A stretch of 17,677 bases of DNA from Planctomycetota bacterium. GTDB lineage: Bacteria; Planctomycetota; Planctomycetia; Pirellulales; Pirellulaceae. The notes beneath the pieces are model-generated. The model did not search any database and was not told the origin of the DNA. It was given only the letters and a program-made list of their open reading frames with translations. The stretch's first letter is position 1. Each line of letters begins with the position of its first letter. The DNA is taken from contig JAPLNJ010000833.1 of the NCBI GenBank assembly GCA_026692885.1, positions 1 to 17,677 on the forward strand, in the 5' to 3' direction. Shown piece after piece: positions 8,216 through 14,703 of the stretch. The translations under genes were made by a program, and so were the position numbers.

Positions 8216-8347
8216 TCACCAGAATCGCTTGACCGCGTAGGAGTCGAAGTTCTTGTCCACGCTCACGACGGGGATGCCTTCGATCAGGGCCTGCGCAATC
8301 AGCAAACGGTCGAACGGATCTTTGTGGTGGGGAGGTAGGGTCTCCTT
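8216..8347 (-). pseudogene. C-terminal remnant of a VapC-type PIN-domain toxin
   Basis: The minus-strand frame ending in TGA at 8216-8218 reads LPPHHKDPFDRLLIAQALIE followed by GIPVVSVDKNFDSYAVKRFW. The HKDPFDRLLIAQA block with a following D-x-x-F-D-x-Y end is the C-terminal half of the PIN family, whose members cleave RNA as toxins of VapBC modules. The frame meets a stop about 14 codons before the recognisable part, with no start codon, so the N-terminal half and its first catalytic acidic residues are missing. No VapB antitoxin gene is adjacent. It is almost certainly non-functional. It lies between oxidoreductase 2 and cdsA. Confidence 0.75.
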
Positions 8348-8423
8348 AGCACCTATCGCGGCGAAACGAAGCGGACGCTACACAGCACGTTTGCGGTTCA
8401 CATTGATTGTATCCGAAATAGCC

Positions 8424-9335
8424 TTAAGGTCCCACAAGGCCGGCCGCCCAGCACAAATAGGCGGCGGGCGCTGCGACCAACAGCGAATCGAGCACATCCA
8501 GCACACCGCCTAAGCCCGGCATCCAACGGCTGGAATCCTTGCGTTCCATGTCGCGTTTCAGCAGCGACTCGGACAAATCGCCGCAGGCACCAGCGACCGC
8601 GACCACCACACCGTACAGGACGCAACCCCACCACGGCGTCGCGACCGCGTCAGCACCGACCAGCAGGGGCACGCACCAGCGGAAGTAGAGCCAGGAACTT
8701 AGGCAGGCCATCAACACCCCGCCGATGCCGCCTTCGATCGTTTTCTTGGGACTCAGGATTGGCGTCATCTTATGCCGTCCCAGCGAGCGCCCAACGAAGT
8801 AGGCGCCCGTGTCGGACATTTTCGTAACGAAAATCAGCGACACCAGGGCCGCCATGCCCCAGCCATTGCCGTGGTAGATGCGCAGCGCGACCAGGAACGT
8901 CATCAACAGGCCGATGTAGGCGACGGTGAATACGGCCAGGGCCACGTGCACCACGGATTTGCCGGGTTGCCGATAGCGGACCATCTCGCCGAGGAAGGCC
9001 AGCGGCACGCTTATCGCCAGGGCGGCCAGCGGCCAGCCTAGCGGGCCCAGTGTCCCGGTGGTCGGACAAGCTTGACCACTCAGATTCCAGAACAGCGGCA
9101 CCAATCCGGCTCCGACCACCAGCAGCGCGCCGCTGTAGACACTCCACGCGGCCGGCGCCCAGTCCTTCGCCCGCAATAGGTCCAGCACCTCGGCCACCGC
9201 CAGCGCGGTGATGGCGAGCACCACCGGCCACAGCCAGATGCCCGGTGCCCCGAAATTGACACGGTAGTCCAGCACCAGGATTCCCGCCAGCGGAACGATG
9301 ATGATGGCCGCGACCAGCAGTCTCCAACGCAACAT
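8424..9335 (-). CDS. cdsA: phosphatidate cytidylyltransferase
   Basis: A 303-residue polytopic membrane protein that converts phosphatidic acid plus CTP to CDP-diacylglycerol, the precursor of bacterial phospholipids. The ATG at 9335 has AAGGG at a good distance; a GTG three codons earlier overlaps that site and is less likely. Seven to eight hydrophobic segments span the length. The core motifs are KMSDTGAYFVGRSLGRHKM (about 172-190), SPKKTIEG (195-202) and the C-terminal signature SLLKRDMERKDSSRWMPG (about 257-274) followed by LGGVLDVLDSLL. Two classical signature positions differ: PGHGG reads PGLGG, and the Arg of DRxD is Val (DVLD). The Asp and Lys residues are kept. It lies downstream of the small membrane protein on the same strand, probably co-transcribed. 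Confidence 0.93.
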   Translation of the reverse strand: MLRWRLLVAAIIIVPLAGILVLDYRVNFGAPGIWLWPVVLAITALAVAEVLDLLRAKDWAPAAWSVYSGALLVVGAGLVPLFWNLSGQACPTTGTLGPLGWPLAALAISVPLAFLGEMVRYRQPGKSVVHVALAVFTVAYIGLLMTFLVALRIYHGNGWGMAALVSLIFVTKMSDTGAYFVGRSLGRHKMTPILSPKKTIEGGIGGVLMACLSSWLYFRWCVPLLVGADAVATPWWGCVLYGVVVAVAGACGDLSESLLKRDMERKDSSRWMPGLGGVLDVLDSLLVAAPAAYLCWAAGLVGP

Positions 9336-9371
9336 GGCAAGCACCCTTGGCTAAGCAGTGGAAGCATCCGC

Positions 9372-9406
9372 ACTCCGCACTCCGCACTCCGCACTCCGCA
9401 CTCCGC
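9372..9406. repeat. 7 bp tandem repeat (five copies of ACTCCGC)
   Basis: Five perfect head-to-tail copies fill half of the short gap between the small membrane protein's stop and the cdsA start. The preceding GCATCCGC looks like a degenerate sixth copy. Copy number is probably unstable through slippage and would change the spacing in front of cdsA. Confidence 0.9.
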
Positions 9407-9706
9407 TTACATCGGCCTGCCGTGGTGTGCACTGACGGTCAGGATGAGTACCATCGCGACGACGCCCATCAGCAGCGCCAGCGCCATACCGCCAAGATAG
9501 GTCGCCAGTTTCCCGGTCCAGTGTCGCCAGCCGCAGACGCCCAGCACCACCGCCGCGACCTGGACCACGACCGCCGGCGCAAAGTGGAGCCAGACACTGT
9601 CAACCAGGGTCCACGCCAGGGGCGGCAGCAGCAGCCCGCCGGCGCACAGCATCAGGCCGGCGACGCCCCAGCATTTTCCGCTGCAAATCGGCGGCGTGTC
9701 GGACAT
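9407..9706 (-). CDS. small membrane protein, function unknown
   Basis: A 99-residue protein. The start at 9706 is chosen because a GGGAGAGCCGAGG tract precedes it and the sequence then begins MSDTPPICSGKCWG. The frame continues upstream to 9856, but that extension is arginine-rich and lacks a site. Three hydrophobic segments are visible: about 12-30 (VAGLMLCAGGLLLPPLAW), 38-57 (FAPAVVVQVAAVVLGVCGW) and 66-90 (YLGGMALALLMGVVAMVLI). Three of its four cysteines are near the N-terminus or the start of the first helix. No family is recognised. It is 71 bp upstream of cdsA on the same strand, so a two-gene transcript is likely. Confidence 0.65.
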   Translation of the reverse strand: MSDTPPICSGKCWGVAGLMLCAGGLLLPPLAWTLVDSVWLHFAPAVVVQVAAVVLGVCGWRHWTGKLATYLGGMALALLMGVVAMVLILTVSAHHGRPM

Positions 9707-9782
9707 CCTCGGCTCTCCCAATTCTCTGAGGGCAGACCCACGTCCGGCAGGCTGGGCACATTGACCATCGGACGAGGGATCG

Positions 9783-9917
9783 TTATGTCTCGGACCACAA
9801 CGCGTAACGCCAACGGGTCCAGACGGGATTATCCGTGAGAAGAGGCCCCGCGCCAAGCAAGGCTATCGGATCGCAGACTGCCACCGTTGCCAGCAAGCTC
9901 AGAAACAAACGTGTCAT
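9783..9917 (-). CDS. possible 44-residue secreted or membrane peptide
   Basis: A short reading frame with an AGGAG site 9-10 bases before the ATG at 9917. It encodes MTRLFLSLLATVAVC followed by DPIALLGAGPLL and a Trp-rich end. A basic residue followed by a hydrophobic stretch looks like a signal peptide or single transmembrane helix. It lies 76 bp upstream of the 99-residue membrane protein on the same strand. The alternative is a chance open frame; only the ribosome binding site and the hydrophobic start support it. Confidence 0.35.
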   Translation of the reverse strand: MTRLFLSLLATVAVCDPIALLGAGPLLTDNPVWTRWRYALWSET

Positions 9918-10127
9918 CTCAGCATTTCTCCTGAAAGCCAGTGGCCTGCGCAGCCGATACAGAGACTTCTATTCCGGATGCCGATTCGTGCGTGGTCACG
10001 ATTTTTTTTGGGAAACGCCGGTTATCCTAGCTGGTAAATCACGGATTCCCCGCTACGATCGAAGGCAACATTGGTCCGGTACTTTTCCGGAAGGGTGTGT
10101 TGAGCAATCCGTTTCAGGAGCAGCAGC
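9918..10127. other. divergent intergenic region upstream of oxidoreductase 3
   Basis: About 210 bp between the possible small peptide (minus) and oxidoreductase 3 (plus). It must hold promoters for both directions, but no convincing -35/-10 pair was found. The only notable feature is an eight-T run at about 10003-10011. Confidence 0.4.
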
Positions 10128-11438
10128 ATGAGTGAGAAGAAGACTGAATCGCGTCGCAACTTCCTCAAGGGATCCACGCTGGCCGTGGCGGGAGCCACGC
10201 TGGCGGGCAGCGTGAACTTCACTCGCATGGTCCATGCCCAGGGCAGCGGCATGCTGAAAGCCGTCCTGATCGGTTGCGGTGGCCGCGGGAATGGGGCCAT
10301 TGAGGACCATCTGACCGCCGACGAAAATGTGAAAGTCGTGGCGGTCGCCGACGCCTTTGAAGATCGCGCCAAGGGTACAGCCAAACGGTTGACCGACGGC
10401 AAGTTCAAGAGCCGCATCGACATTCCCGCCGAACGCGTCTTCGTCGGCCTGGAAGCCTACAAGCAAGCTATCGCTTGCGGCTGCGATGTGGTGGTCACGG
10501 CTTCGCCTCCGGGTTTCCGCCCCTTCATCTACAAGGCGGCCATCGAAGCCGGCAAGCATGTGTTCATGGAGAAACCTTGCTGCGTGGACGCCCCCGGTTT
10601 CAAGATGCTGATGGAAGCCAACAAGTTGGCCGACGAGAAGGGGCTGAAGGTCGTCGTCGGTCTCCAGCGGCGGCACTCGAACAACTACAAGGAAACCATT
10701 AATCGCATCCACGACGGCGAGATGGGCAAGATCACGTTGCTGCGGGCCTACTGGAACGGCGGCGGCATCTGGAATCGCCCGCGCCAGCCGGACATGACCG
10801 AAATGCAGTACCAGGTACACAATTGGTATCACTTCCGCTGGCTCAGCGGCGACAACATCGGCGAGCAGCACGTCCACAATCTGGATGTCGTCAACTGGGT
10901 CATGGACGATCATCCGGTGGAAGCCAACGGCATGGGCGGTTGCACGGCCCGCTACCTGGGCGGCAACAAGGGCACCGGCCAGATCTTCGACCATCACTTT
11001 GTCGAGTTCACGTACAAGGATGGCACGAAGATGTACAGCCAGTGCCGCCACATGGCGGATACCTGGAGCAATGTCTCGGAAGCCGCCCACGGCACGAAGG
11101 GCGAGAGCAACTGTTCCGGCCACATCAAGGGCGAGAAAGAGTGGCACTTCTCGGGTGACAACCCGAACTCGATGGTGCAGGAACACAAGGACCTGATTGC
11201 CGCGATCCGCAACGGCGGGAAGTGCAACGACGGCTGGTACGGCGCTACCAGCAGCTTCACCGCGGTGCTGGGGTGTGAGGCCAACTACTCCGGCCAGGTC
11301 ATCAAGTGGGATGACTTGGTCGCCAAGGGCAAGAGCCAGTTCCCAGCGAAACTGGCCTGGGACGCCCCCGCGCCGTTCGAAAAGGACGCGAACGGCGATT
11401 ATCCGATCGCCACGCCCGGCAAGTACAAGTCGTGGTAA
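10128..11438 (+). CDS. Tat-exported Gfo/Idh/MocA family oxidoreductase (paralogue 3)
   Basis: A 436-residue dehydrogenase-like protein. The ATG at 10128 has AGGAG 7-8 bases upstream. The Tat signal is SRRNFLKG (8-15) with a Ala/Gly-rich core ending in VHAQ (35-38). Rossmann motif GCGGRG is at 49-54; TASPPGFRP (124-132) and MEKPC (147-151) mark the cofactor-binding region; EQHVHNLDVVNWV (246-258) carries the likely catalytic histidines. It is rich in His and Trp around 231-250 (HNWYHFRW). It differs clearly from the other two paralogues (ASPP instead of ATPD after the Rossmann core), so a different substrate is likely. A strong terminator follows 38 bp after the stop, so it is probably transcribed alone. 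Confidence 0.93.
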   Translation: MSEKKTESRRNFLKGSTLAVAGATLAGSVNFTRMVHAQGSGMLKAVLIGCGGRGNGAIEDHLTADENVKVVAVADAFEDRAKGTAKRLTDGKFKSRIDIPAERVFVGLEAYKQAIACGCDVVVTASPPGFRPFIYKAAIEAGKHVFMEKPCCVDAPGFKMLMEANKLADEKGLKVVVGLQRRHSNNYKETINRIHDGEMGKITLLRAYWNGGGIWNRPRQPDMTEMQYQVHNWYHFRWLSGDNIGEQHVHNLDVVNWVMDDHPVEANGMGGCTARYLGGNKGTGQIFDHHFVEFTYKDGTKMYSQCRHMADTWSNVSEAAHGTKGESNCSGHIKGEKEWHFSGDNPNSMVQEHKDLIAAIRNGGKCNDGWYGATSSFTAVLGCEANYSGQVIKWDDLVAKGKSQFPAKLAWDAPAPFEKDANGDYPIATPGKYKSW

Positions 11439-11475
11439 GCGGCTGAGCGAGCGACCGTCGCGACAGGCGTAACAG

Positions 11476-11508
11476 AACCCCGGTTTCGTTCGAGAAACCG
11501 GGGTTTTG
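11476..11508 (+). terminator. intrinsic terminator after oxidoreductase 3
   Basis: AACCCCGGTTTC (11476-11487) and GAAACCGGGGTT (11494-11505) pair perfectly over 12 bp with a 6-base loop, followed by TTTGTC. Together with the last two stem bases this gives a T-run of five. It lies 38 bp past the stop codon. Confidence 0.85.
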
Positions 11509-11510
11509 TC

Positions 11511-11637
11511 GTTCCCAGGCTCACCTGGGAACGCACTGCGTGGCCGGCTCCGCCGGCCGGCCTGCTTGCGAGGCAGAGCCATTGCCTCTCGTTCCGACGC
11601 TCTGCGTCGGAACGCAAGCCACGGACGCTCTGCGTCC
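11511..11637. repeat. array of five adjacent hairpins (REP-like)
   Basis: Consecutive perfect hairpins are: GTTCCCAGG/CCTGGGAAC (11511-11532), GGCCGGC/GCCGGCC (11542-11558), GCCT/AGGC (11560-11574), GTTCCGACGC/GCGTCGGAAC (11591-11613) and GGACGC/GCGTCC (11623-11637). The larger ones share a loop built on CTC or TCT. Such strings of GTTCCxxxGC hairpins are typical dispersed intergenic repeats of planctomycete-type genomes (from general knowledge, not checked here). No coding function. Confidence 0.85.
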
Positions 11638-11655
11638 TTGGGTGGACGACGCGGA

Positions 11656-11795
11656 GAGGCTGTGAAAGAATCGTAGGGTGGGTCAAGTACTCGCGGCCCA
11701 CCAGCGAAAGCAAGGCCGTTTTCTCAGAATTGGTGGGCCGCGAGTACTTGGCCCACCCTACCGTGAATCGTGTTCGCGCATGCTTTCACAGCCTC
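11656..11795. repeat. nested inverted repeat: 31 bp inner arms within 13 bp outer arms
   Basis: Inner arms 11673-11703 and 11731-11761 are reverse complements with one mismatch, built on GTAGGGTGGG and the CGAGTACTTG region, with a 27-base spacer. Outer arms GAGGCTGTGAAAG (11656-11668) and CTTTCACAGCCTC (11783-11795) are perfect complements. The two pairs are separated by 4 and 21 unpaired bases, so the left and right junctions are not symmetrical. Confidence 0.9.
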
Positions 11796-11859
11796 GGAGC
11801 GTGGGAACGACAGCGATGTAAAGCTGTACACAGCCGTGAGGCTGACTCCCCCCACTCGA

Positions 11860-12129
11860 CTACTTTGGGTGCCGCACCTGGCGGTGGAAGCCGATGTCTT
11901 CCAAGGCCTTGTAGACCTCCTCCAAAGTCTTCTCCCCAAAATTGGAAATGCCTAGCAGATCTTCGCGATCGCAGTTCAGTAGATCCTGCACAGTAAAGAT
12001 GCCTCGCTCTTCCAGACAATTCGTCGTGCGGACGGTGAGCCCCATCTCGGCGGTGCTCATTTGCAGCCGTTCGCTGACAATCCTGGCTTGTTCATCGGCT
12101 TGGCTAAGTGGAATACGTGTCTTGGCCAT
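11860..12129 (-). CDS. stand-alone RNA polymerase alpha C-terminal domain-like protein
   Basis: An 89-residue protein (95 if the ATG at 12147 is used, which has GGAGG about 12 bases upstream; the chosen ATG at 12129 has AAGGA 4 bases upstream). Residues 28-80 match the alpha-CTD fold: LTVRTTNCLEERGI, then TVQDLLN, then the helix-hairpin-helix LLGISNFGEKTLEEVYKALEDIG. Positions equivalent to E. coli alpha Arg265, Asn268, Gly296 and Lys298, which contact UP-element DNA or the minor groove, are kept here as Arg34, Asn37, Gly65 and Lys67. No alpha N-terminal domain is present, so it cannot assemble polymerase. It may bind DNA or compete with alpha-CTD; this is inference. The first 27 residues are a charged helix without a known match. 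Confidence 0.85.
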   Translation of the reverse strand: MAKTRIPLSQADEQARIVSERLQMSTAEMGLTVRTTNCLEERGIFTVQDLLNCDREDLLGISNFGEKTLEEVYKALEDIGFHRQVRHPK

Positions 12130-12147
12130 AGGTTCCTTCCCGGACAT

Positions 12148-12381
12148 GAGAGCAGCGATACCTCCGCAGCGGAACGAAGCACCTACGCCAGAAGCGGTCT
12201 CGCTCCGCCGAACAACGGGGAGCAGTATAACACTGCTCGCCGCCGCGCAAACTCGCCGCTGGGAATTTCCTCAGAAATAATCTGCTAGCAGTGGCAGCAT
12301 GAAATTTCGTCCGCTTGCCGGATCGTGCGGGTTGTCGTGCAGGTACTTGACGTTGTCACGTTTTGTGACTACTTAAGTGTC
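12148..12381. other. divergent intergenic region with a candidate promoter and operator
   Basis: It lies between the alpha-CTD-like gene (minus) and the HigA-like gene (plus). No gene is seen. The right end holds a candidate promoter, annotated separately. Confidence 0.5.
12347..12378 (+). promoter_or_regulatory. candidate promoter with a palindromic operator
   Basis: TTGACG (12347-12352) is followed after 17 bases by TACTTA (12370-12375), a poor -10 match. Between them GTCAC-GTTTT-GTGAC (12355-12369) is a perfect inverted repeat, and ACTTAAGT (12371-12378) is a palindrome. An operator between -35 and -10 would suit autoregulation by an HTH antitoxin, but the encoded protein lacks most of its HTH. 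Confidence 0.3.
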
Positions 12382-12576
12382 ATGTCCACCACCTACGAAG
12401 AACTGCTGCAAGCGATCGTACCACGTCCCATTTCTTGCCAACGGGCCTATCACCGAGCACTGAAGCAAGTCGAAATCCTCGGCGGCAAGCGAACCGTCAG
12501 CAAGACGAATGCGGTGCGGCTGGCCAAGTTCTTTGGCGTGCCGATCGATGAGTTCCTGGCCGGAGAGGGCTTGTGA
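12382..12576 (+). CDS. shortened HigA-like antitoxin (HTH mostly missing)
   Basis: A 64-residue protein starting at the ATG at 12382; an upstream extension of the frame to 12325 reads through the candidate promoter. The N-terminal half, YEELLQAIVPRPISCQRAYHRALKQ, resembles the N-terminus of HigA/COG5499-type antitoxins. The C-terminal half, GGKRTVSKTNAVRLAKFFGV followed by PIDEFLAGEGL, resembles the end of their HTH domain. In full-length relatives about 60-70 residues separate these blocks, including most of the XRE-type HTH. Here they are joined in frame after KQVEIL, which suggests an internal deletion. It overlaps the next gene by one base (TGATG), so the two are translationally coupled. 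DNA binding is doubtful. Confidence 0.6.
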   Translation: MSTTYEELLQAIVPRPISCQRAYHRALKQVEILGGKRTVSKTNAVRLAKFFGVPIDEFLAGEGL

Positions 12577-13382
12577 TGCAAAACAACCCGTTTCCCGGCA
12601 TGAACCCCTGGCTGGAATCGCACTGGGGCGACATGCACACGAGCCTGACGACCTATGCCCGTGATCATCTGCAGCCGCAATTGCCCGCGGGACTCCGGGC
12701 CCGTATTGAGGAATACGTGGCGGTGGAGTCTGACGAGCCGCTGGACGGCCCGCGACGTCGGTTCGCGCCCGACGTTCGCGTGATCGAGCGGCCGGATGCG
12801 ACCGCCGAGTCGGAGGACGTGGCCACCTCGGTGGCCACGATGGCGGAACCCCTGCTCGTGCTGCGGCGGAGTGAACCGGAGACGTTGCACACCATCCAGA
12901 TTGTGGATGCCACGGCCGGACATCGAATCGTCACGTCCATTGAGTTCCTGAGCCTCGCCAACAAGGTGAGCGACGGGGGGCGTCAACAGTTTCAGACGAA
13001 ACAGCGGCACCTGCTCGCGGGCGGTGTCCATCTGGTGGAGATCGACCTGTTGCGAGCCGGAGCGTGGGTGCTGGCGGTGTCGCCAGGTGCGATGCCGAAG
13101 CCGTACCGCGAACCGTACCGCATTAGCGTCGTTCGCGCCGACCGGCAAAGCCTGGCGGAGGTCTACCGCGTGTCGCTGCGGGAGCCGCTGCCCACCATTC
13201 GCATTCCGCTCCGCAGCGAAGACCCGGATGTACCTCTGCCCTTGCAAACGCTGGTCGACACGGCGTACGTGAACGGTCGCTACCAAGAAGACCTCGACTA
13301 CACGGCAGAGCCGCGGCCCCCGCTGATTGGGCCGGATGCCGATTGGGCCGACCAGTTACTGCGCGCCAAGGGCCTGCGGTGA
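12576..13382 (+). CDS. DUF4058 family protein
   Basis: A 268-residue protein recognised by the DUF4058 pattern: NPFPGMNPWLE at the N-terminus, PDVRVIE around 66-72, TSIEFLSLANK in the middle, LLAGGVHLVEIDLLR, and LPLQTLVDTAYVNGRY near the end. The family is common in planctomycetes and cyanobacteria. The spaced acidic residues and ExxSxxNK block suggest an endonuclease-like fold, but the activity is not established. The start is the ATG at 12576, overlapping the upstream stop as TGATG, with GGAGAGG about 8 bases before; a GTG one codon earlier is possible. The upstream partner is the antitoxin-like protein. The gene looks complete. Confidence 0.85.
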   Translation: MQNNPFPGMNPWLESHWGDMHTSLTTYARDHLQPQLPAGLRARIEEYVAVESDEPLDGPRRRFAPDVRVIERPDATAESEDVATSVATMAEPLLVLRRSEPETLHTIQIVDATAGHRIVTSIEFLSLANKVSDGGRQQFQTKQRHLLAGGVHLVEIDLLRAGAWVLAVSPGAMPKPYREPYRISVVRADRQSLAEVYRVSLREPLPTIRIPLRSEDPDVPLPLQTLVDTAYVNGRYQEDLDYTAEPRPPLIGPDADWADQLLRAKGLR

Positions 13383-13451
13383 CAGGTCCTCGAACGTTTC
13401 TTGACAGCTGCTTAATCGTGGTTTCCTTGCTTTGAGGCCAGAGGGTGAACC

Positions 13452-14690
13452 GTGGGGCCGGACGATCCTGTTTCCATCCAGAAGACTGCCCACCTGCCGT
13501 CTCGGCCAGGTGCCGACCCGCTCGTCGGCCTTCCGCCTGCGCGGGAATCCTGCTCCACCGGCCAGGTGGTTCGTCTGTGGCACATGCGGGCTTGGTCGGG
13601 CATGAATCTGACGGGCTGGTTCGGCGTGCTGGCACGCAATCGTTTCGCCATCTCGCCGTCCCGCGTGCCGATGGCCATTACGATCAGCGGCCTCAGCCTG
13701 ATCAACTCGTCCCTGGCCGTGCTCCAACGCTTGGTCTATGGCCGACGGATCGACGCCACCGAACTCCAGGATGACCCCATTTTCGTCCTGGGCCACTGGC
13801 GCGCCGGCACAACGCTGCTGCATGAATTGCTGGTTTGCGACCCGCGCCACACGTATCCGGACACCTACGCTTGTTACGGCCCCAATCACTTTCTGTTGAC
13901 TCGCCGTTTCCTGGCCCGCTTGCTCACATGGCTATTGCCCAAGCAACGGCCCATGGACAACATGACCATCCGCTGGGACCATCCACAGGAAGACGAATGG
14001 GCGCTGTGCAACATGGGCCTCCCTTCGCCCTACTTGACCATCCTGTTTCCGAACCGTCCGCCGCAAGCTCCCCAGTATCTGGACCTGCGCGGCGTACCGG
14101 CGGCAGAACTCCAACGTTGGCAACAGAAACTGCGGTGGTTTCTCAAGTGCCTGACGTTGCGGGAACCCAAACGAATCGTCCTGAAGACGCCGTTGCACAC
14201 CGCCCGCGTGCGATGCTTGTTGGCGATGTTTCCCAAGGCCCGCTTCGTGCACGTGGTCCGCGATCCCTACGCCATTTTCCCATCCACGGTGCACACCTGG
14301 AAGCAGCTGTACAAATCCCAGGGGCTCCAGGCTCCACGCTACGACAGGCTGGATCAGTACGTGCTCGAGACCTTCGTGCGCATGTATGATGCATTCGAGG
14401 AAGACGTGCTCCAGGTGCCTCCGGCGCAGTTCTGCGAGGTGCGCTACGAAGATCTGGTGCGCGACATGTTGGGCCAAGTCAAGCGGGTTTACGGACTGCT
14501 TGGTTTGGACGGATTCGAGGCCGCGGTGCCTGCCTTGGAAGCCTACACCGCGAAGACCGCGGACTACCAACCGAACCGCCATGTGCTATCGCCGGAAAGC
14601 CGTGACCAGATCACCGCAAGCTGGGGCAAGTATATCGAGAAGTACGGGTATGGTGCGTGTCGTGTGTCGCCGATCTGCGATCGTTCCTGA
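13452..14690 (+). CDS. sulfotransferase family protein
   Basis: A 412-residue PAPS-dependent sulfotransferase-like protein (Sulfotransfer_3-type). The start is GTG at 13452 with AGAGG 8 bases upstream; the first 40 residues are low-complexity, so a later start is possible. The 5'-phosphosulfate loop is FVLGHWRAGTTLLHELL (111-127), the 3'-phosphate-binding motif FVHVVRDPYAIFPSTV is at 265-280, with LKTP at 244-247 and RYEDL at 331-335. These motifs bind PAPS; the acceptor (lipid, sugar or protein) is not readable. A hydrophobic stretch at about 73-97 may contact the membrane. TTGACA at 13401 lies upstream but has no good -10. It is 14 bp from the ketosynthase gene, so the two are co-transcribed. 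Confidence 0.88.
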   Translation: MGPDDPVSIQKTAHLPSRPGADPLVGLPPARESCSTGQVVRLWHMRAWSGMNLTGWFGVLARNRFAISPSRVPMAITISGLSLINSSLAVLQRLVYGRRIDATELQDDPIFVLGHWRAGTTLLHELLVCDPRHTYPDTYACYGPNHFLLTRRFLARLLTWLLPKQRPMDNMTIRWDHPQEDEWALCNMGLPSPYLTILFPNRPPQAPQYLDLRGVPAAELQRWQQKLRWFLKCLTLREPKRIVLKTPLHTARVRCLLAMFPKARFVHVVRDPYAIFPSTVHTWKQLYKSQGLQAPRYDRLDQYVLETFVRMYDAFEEDVLQVPPAQFCEVRYEDLVRDMLGQVKRVYGLLGLDGFEAAVPALEAYTAKTADYQPNRHVLSPESRDQITASWGKYIEKYGYGACRVSPICDRS

Positions 14691-14703
14691 GAGAGGATTT
14701 CCC

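Noticed and set aside
9835..10131. 98-codon + strand frame upstream of oxidoreductase 3
   Set aside because: No family, no convincing ribosome binding site, and it overlaps the start of oxidoreductase 3 out of frame.
10053..11582. Long minus-strand open frame (509 codons) over oxidoreductase 3
   Set aside because: Antisense shadow of a well-supported gene; low-complexity composition, and it also runs through the terminator hairpin.
13401..13429. TTGACA box upstream of the sulfotransferase
   Set aside because: A perfect -35 match but the expected -10 position reads TCCTTG; not enough to call a promoter.
14386..14703. N-terminal extension of the ketosynthase frame into the sulfotransferase gene
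   Set aside because: The extension is Cys/Arg-rich and overlaps the sulfotransferase coding region; the GTG at 14704 with AGAGG gives a normal KAS III N-terminus.
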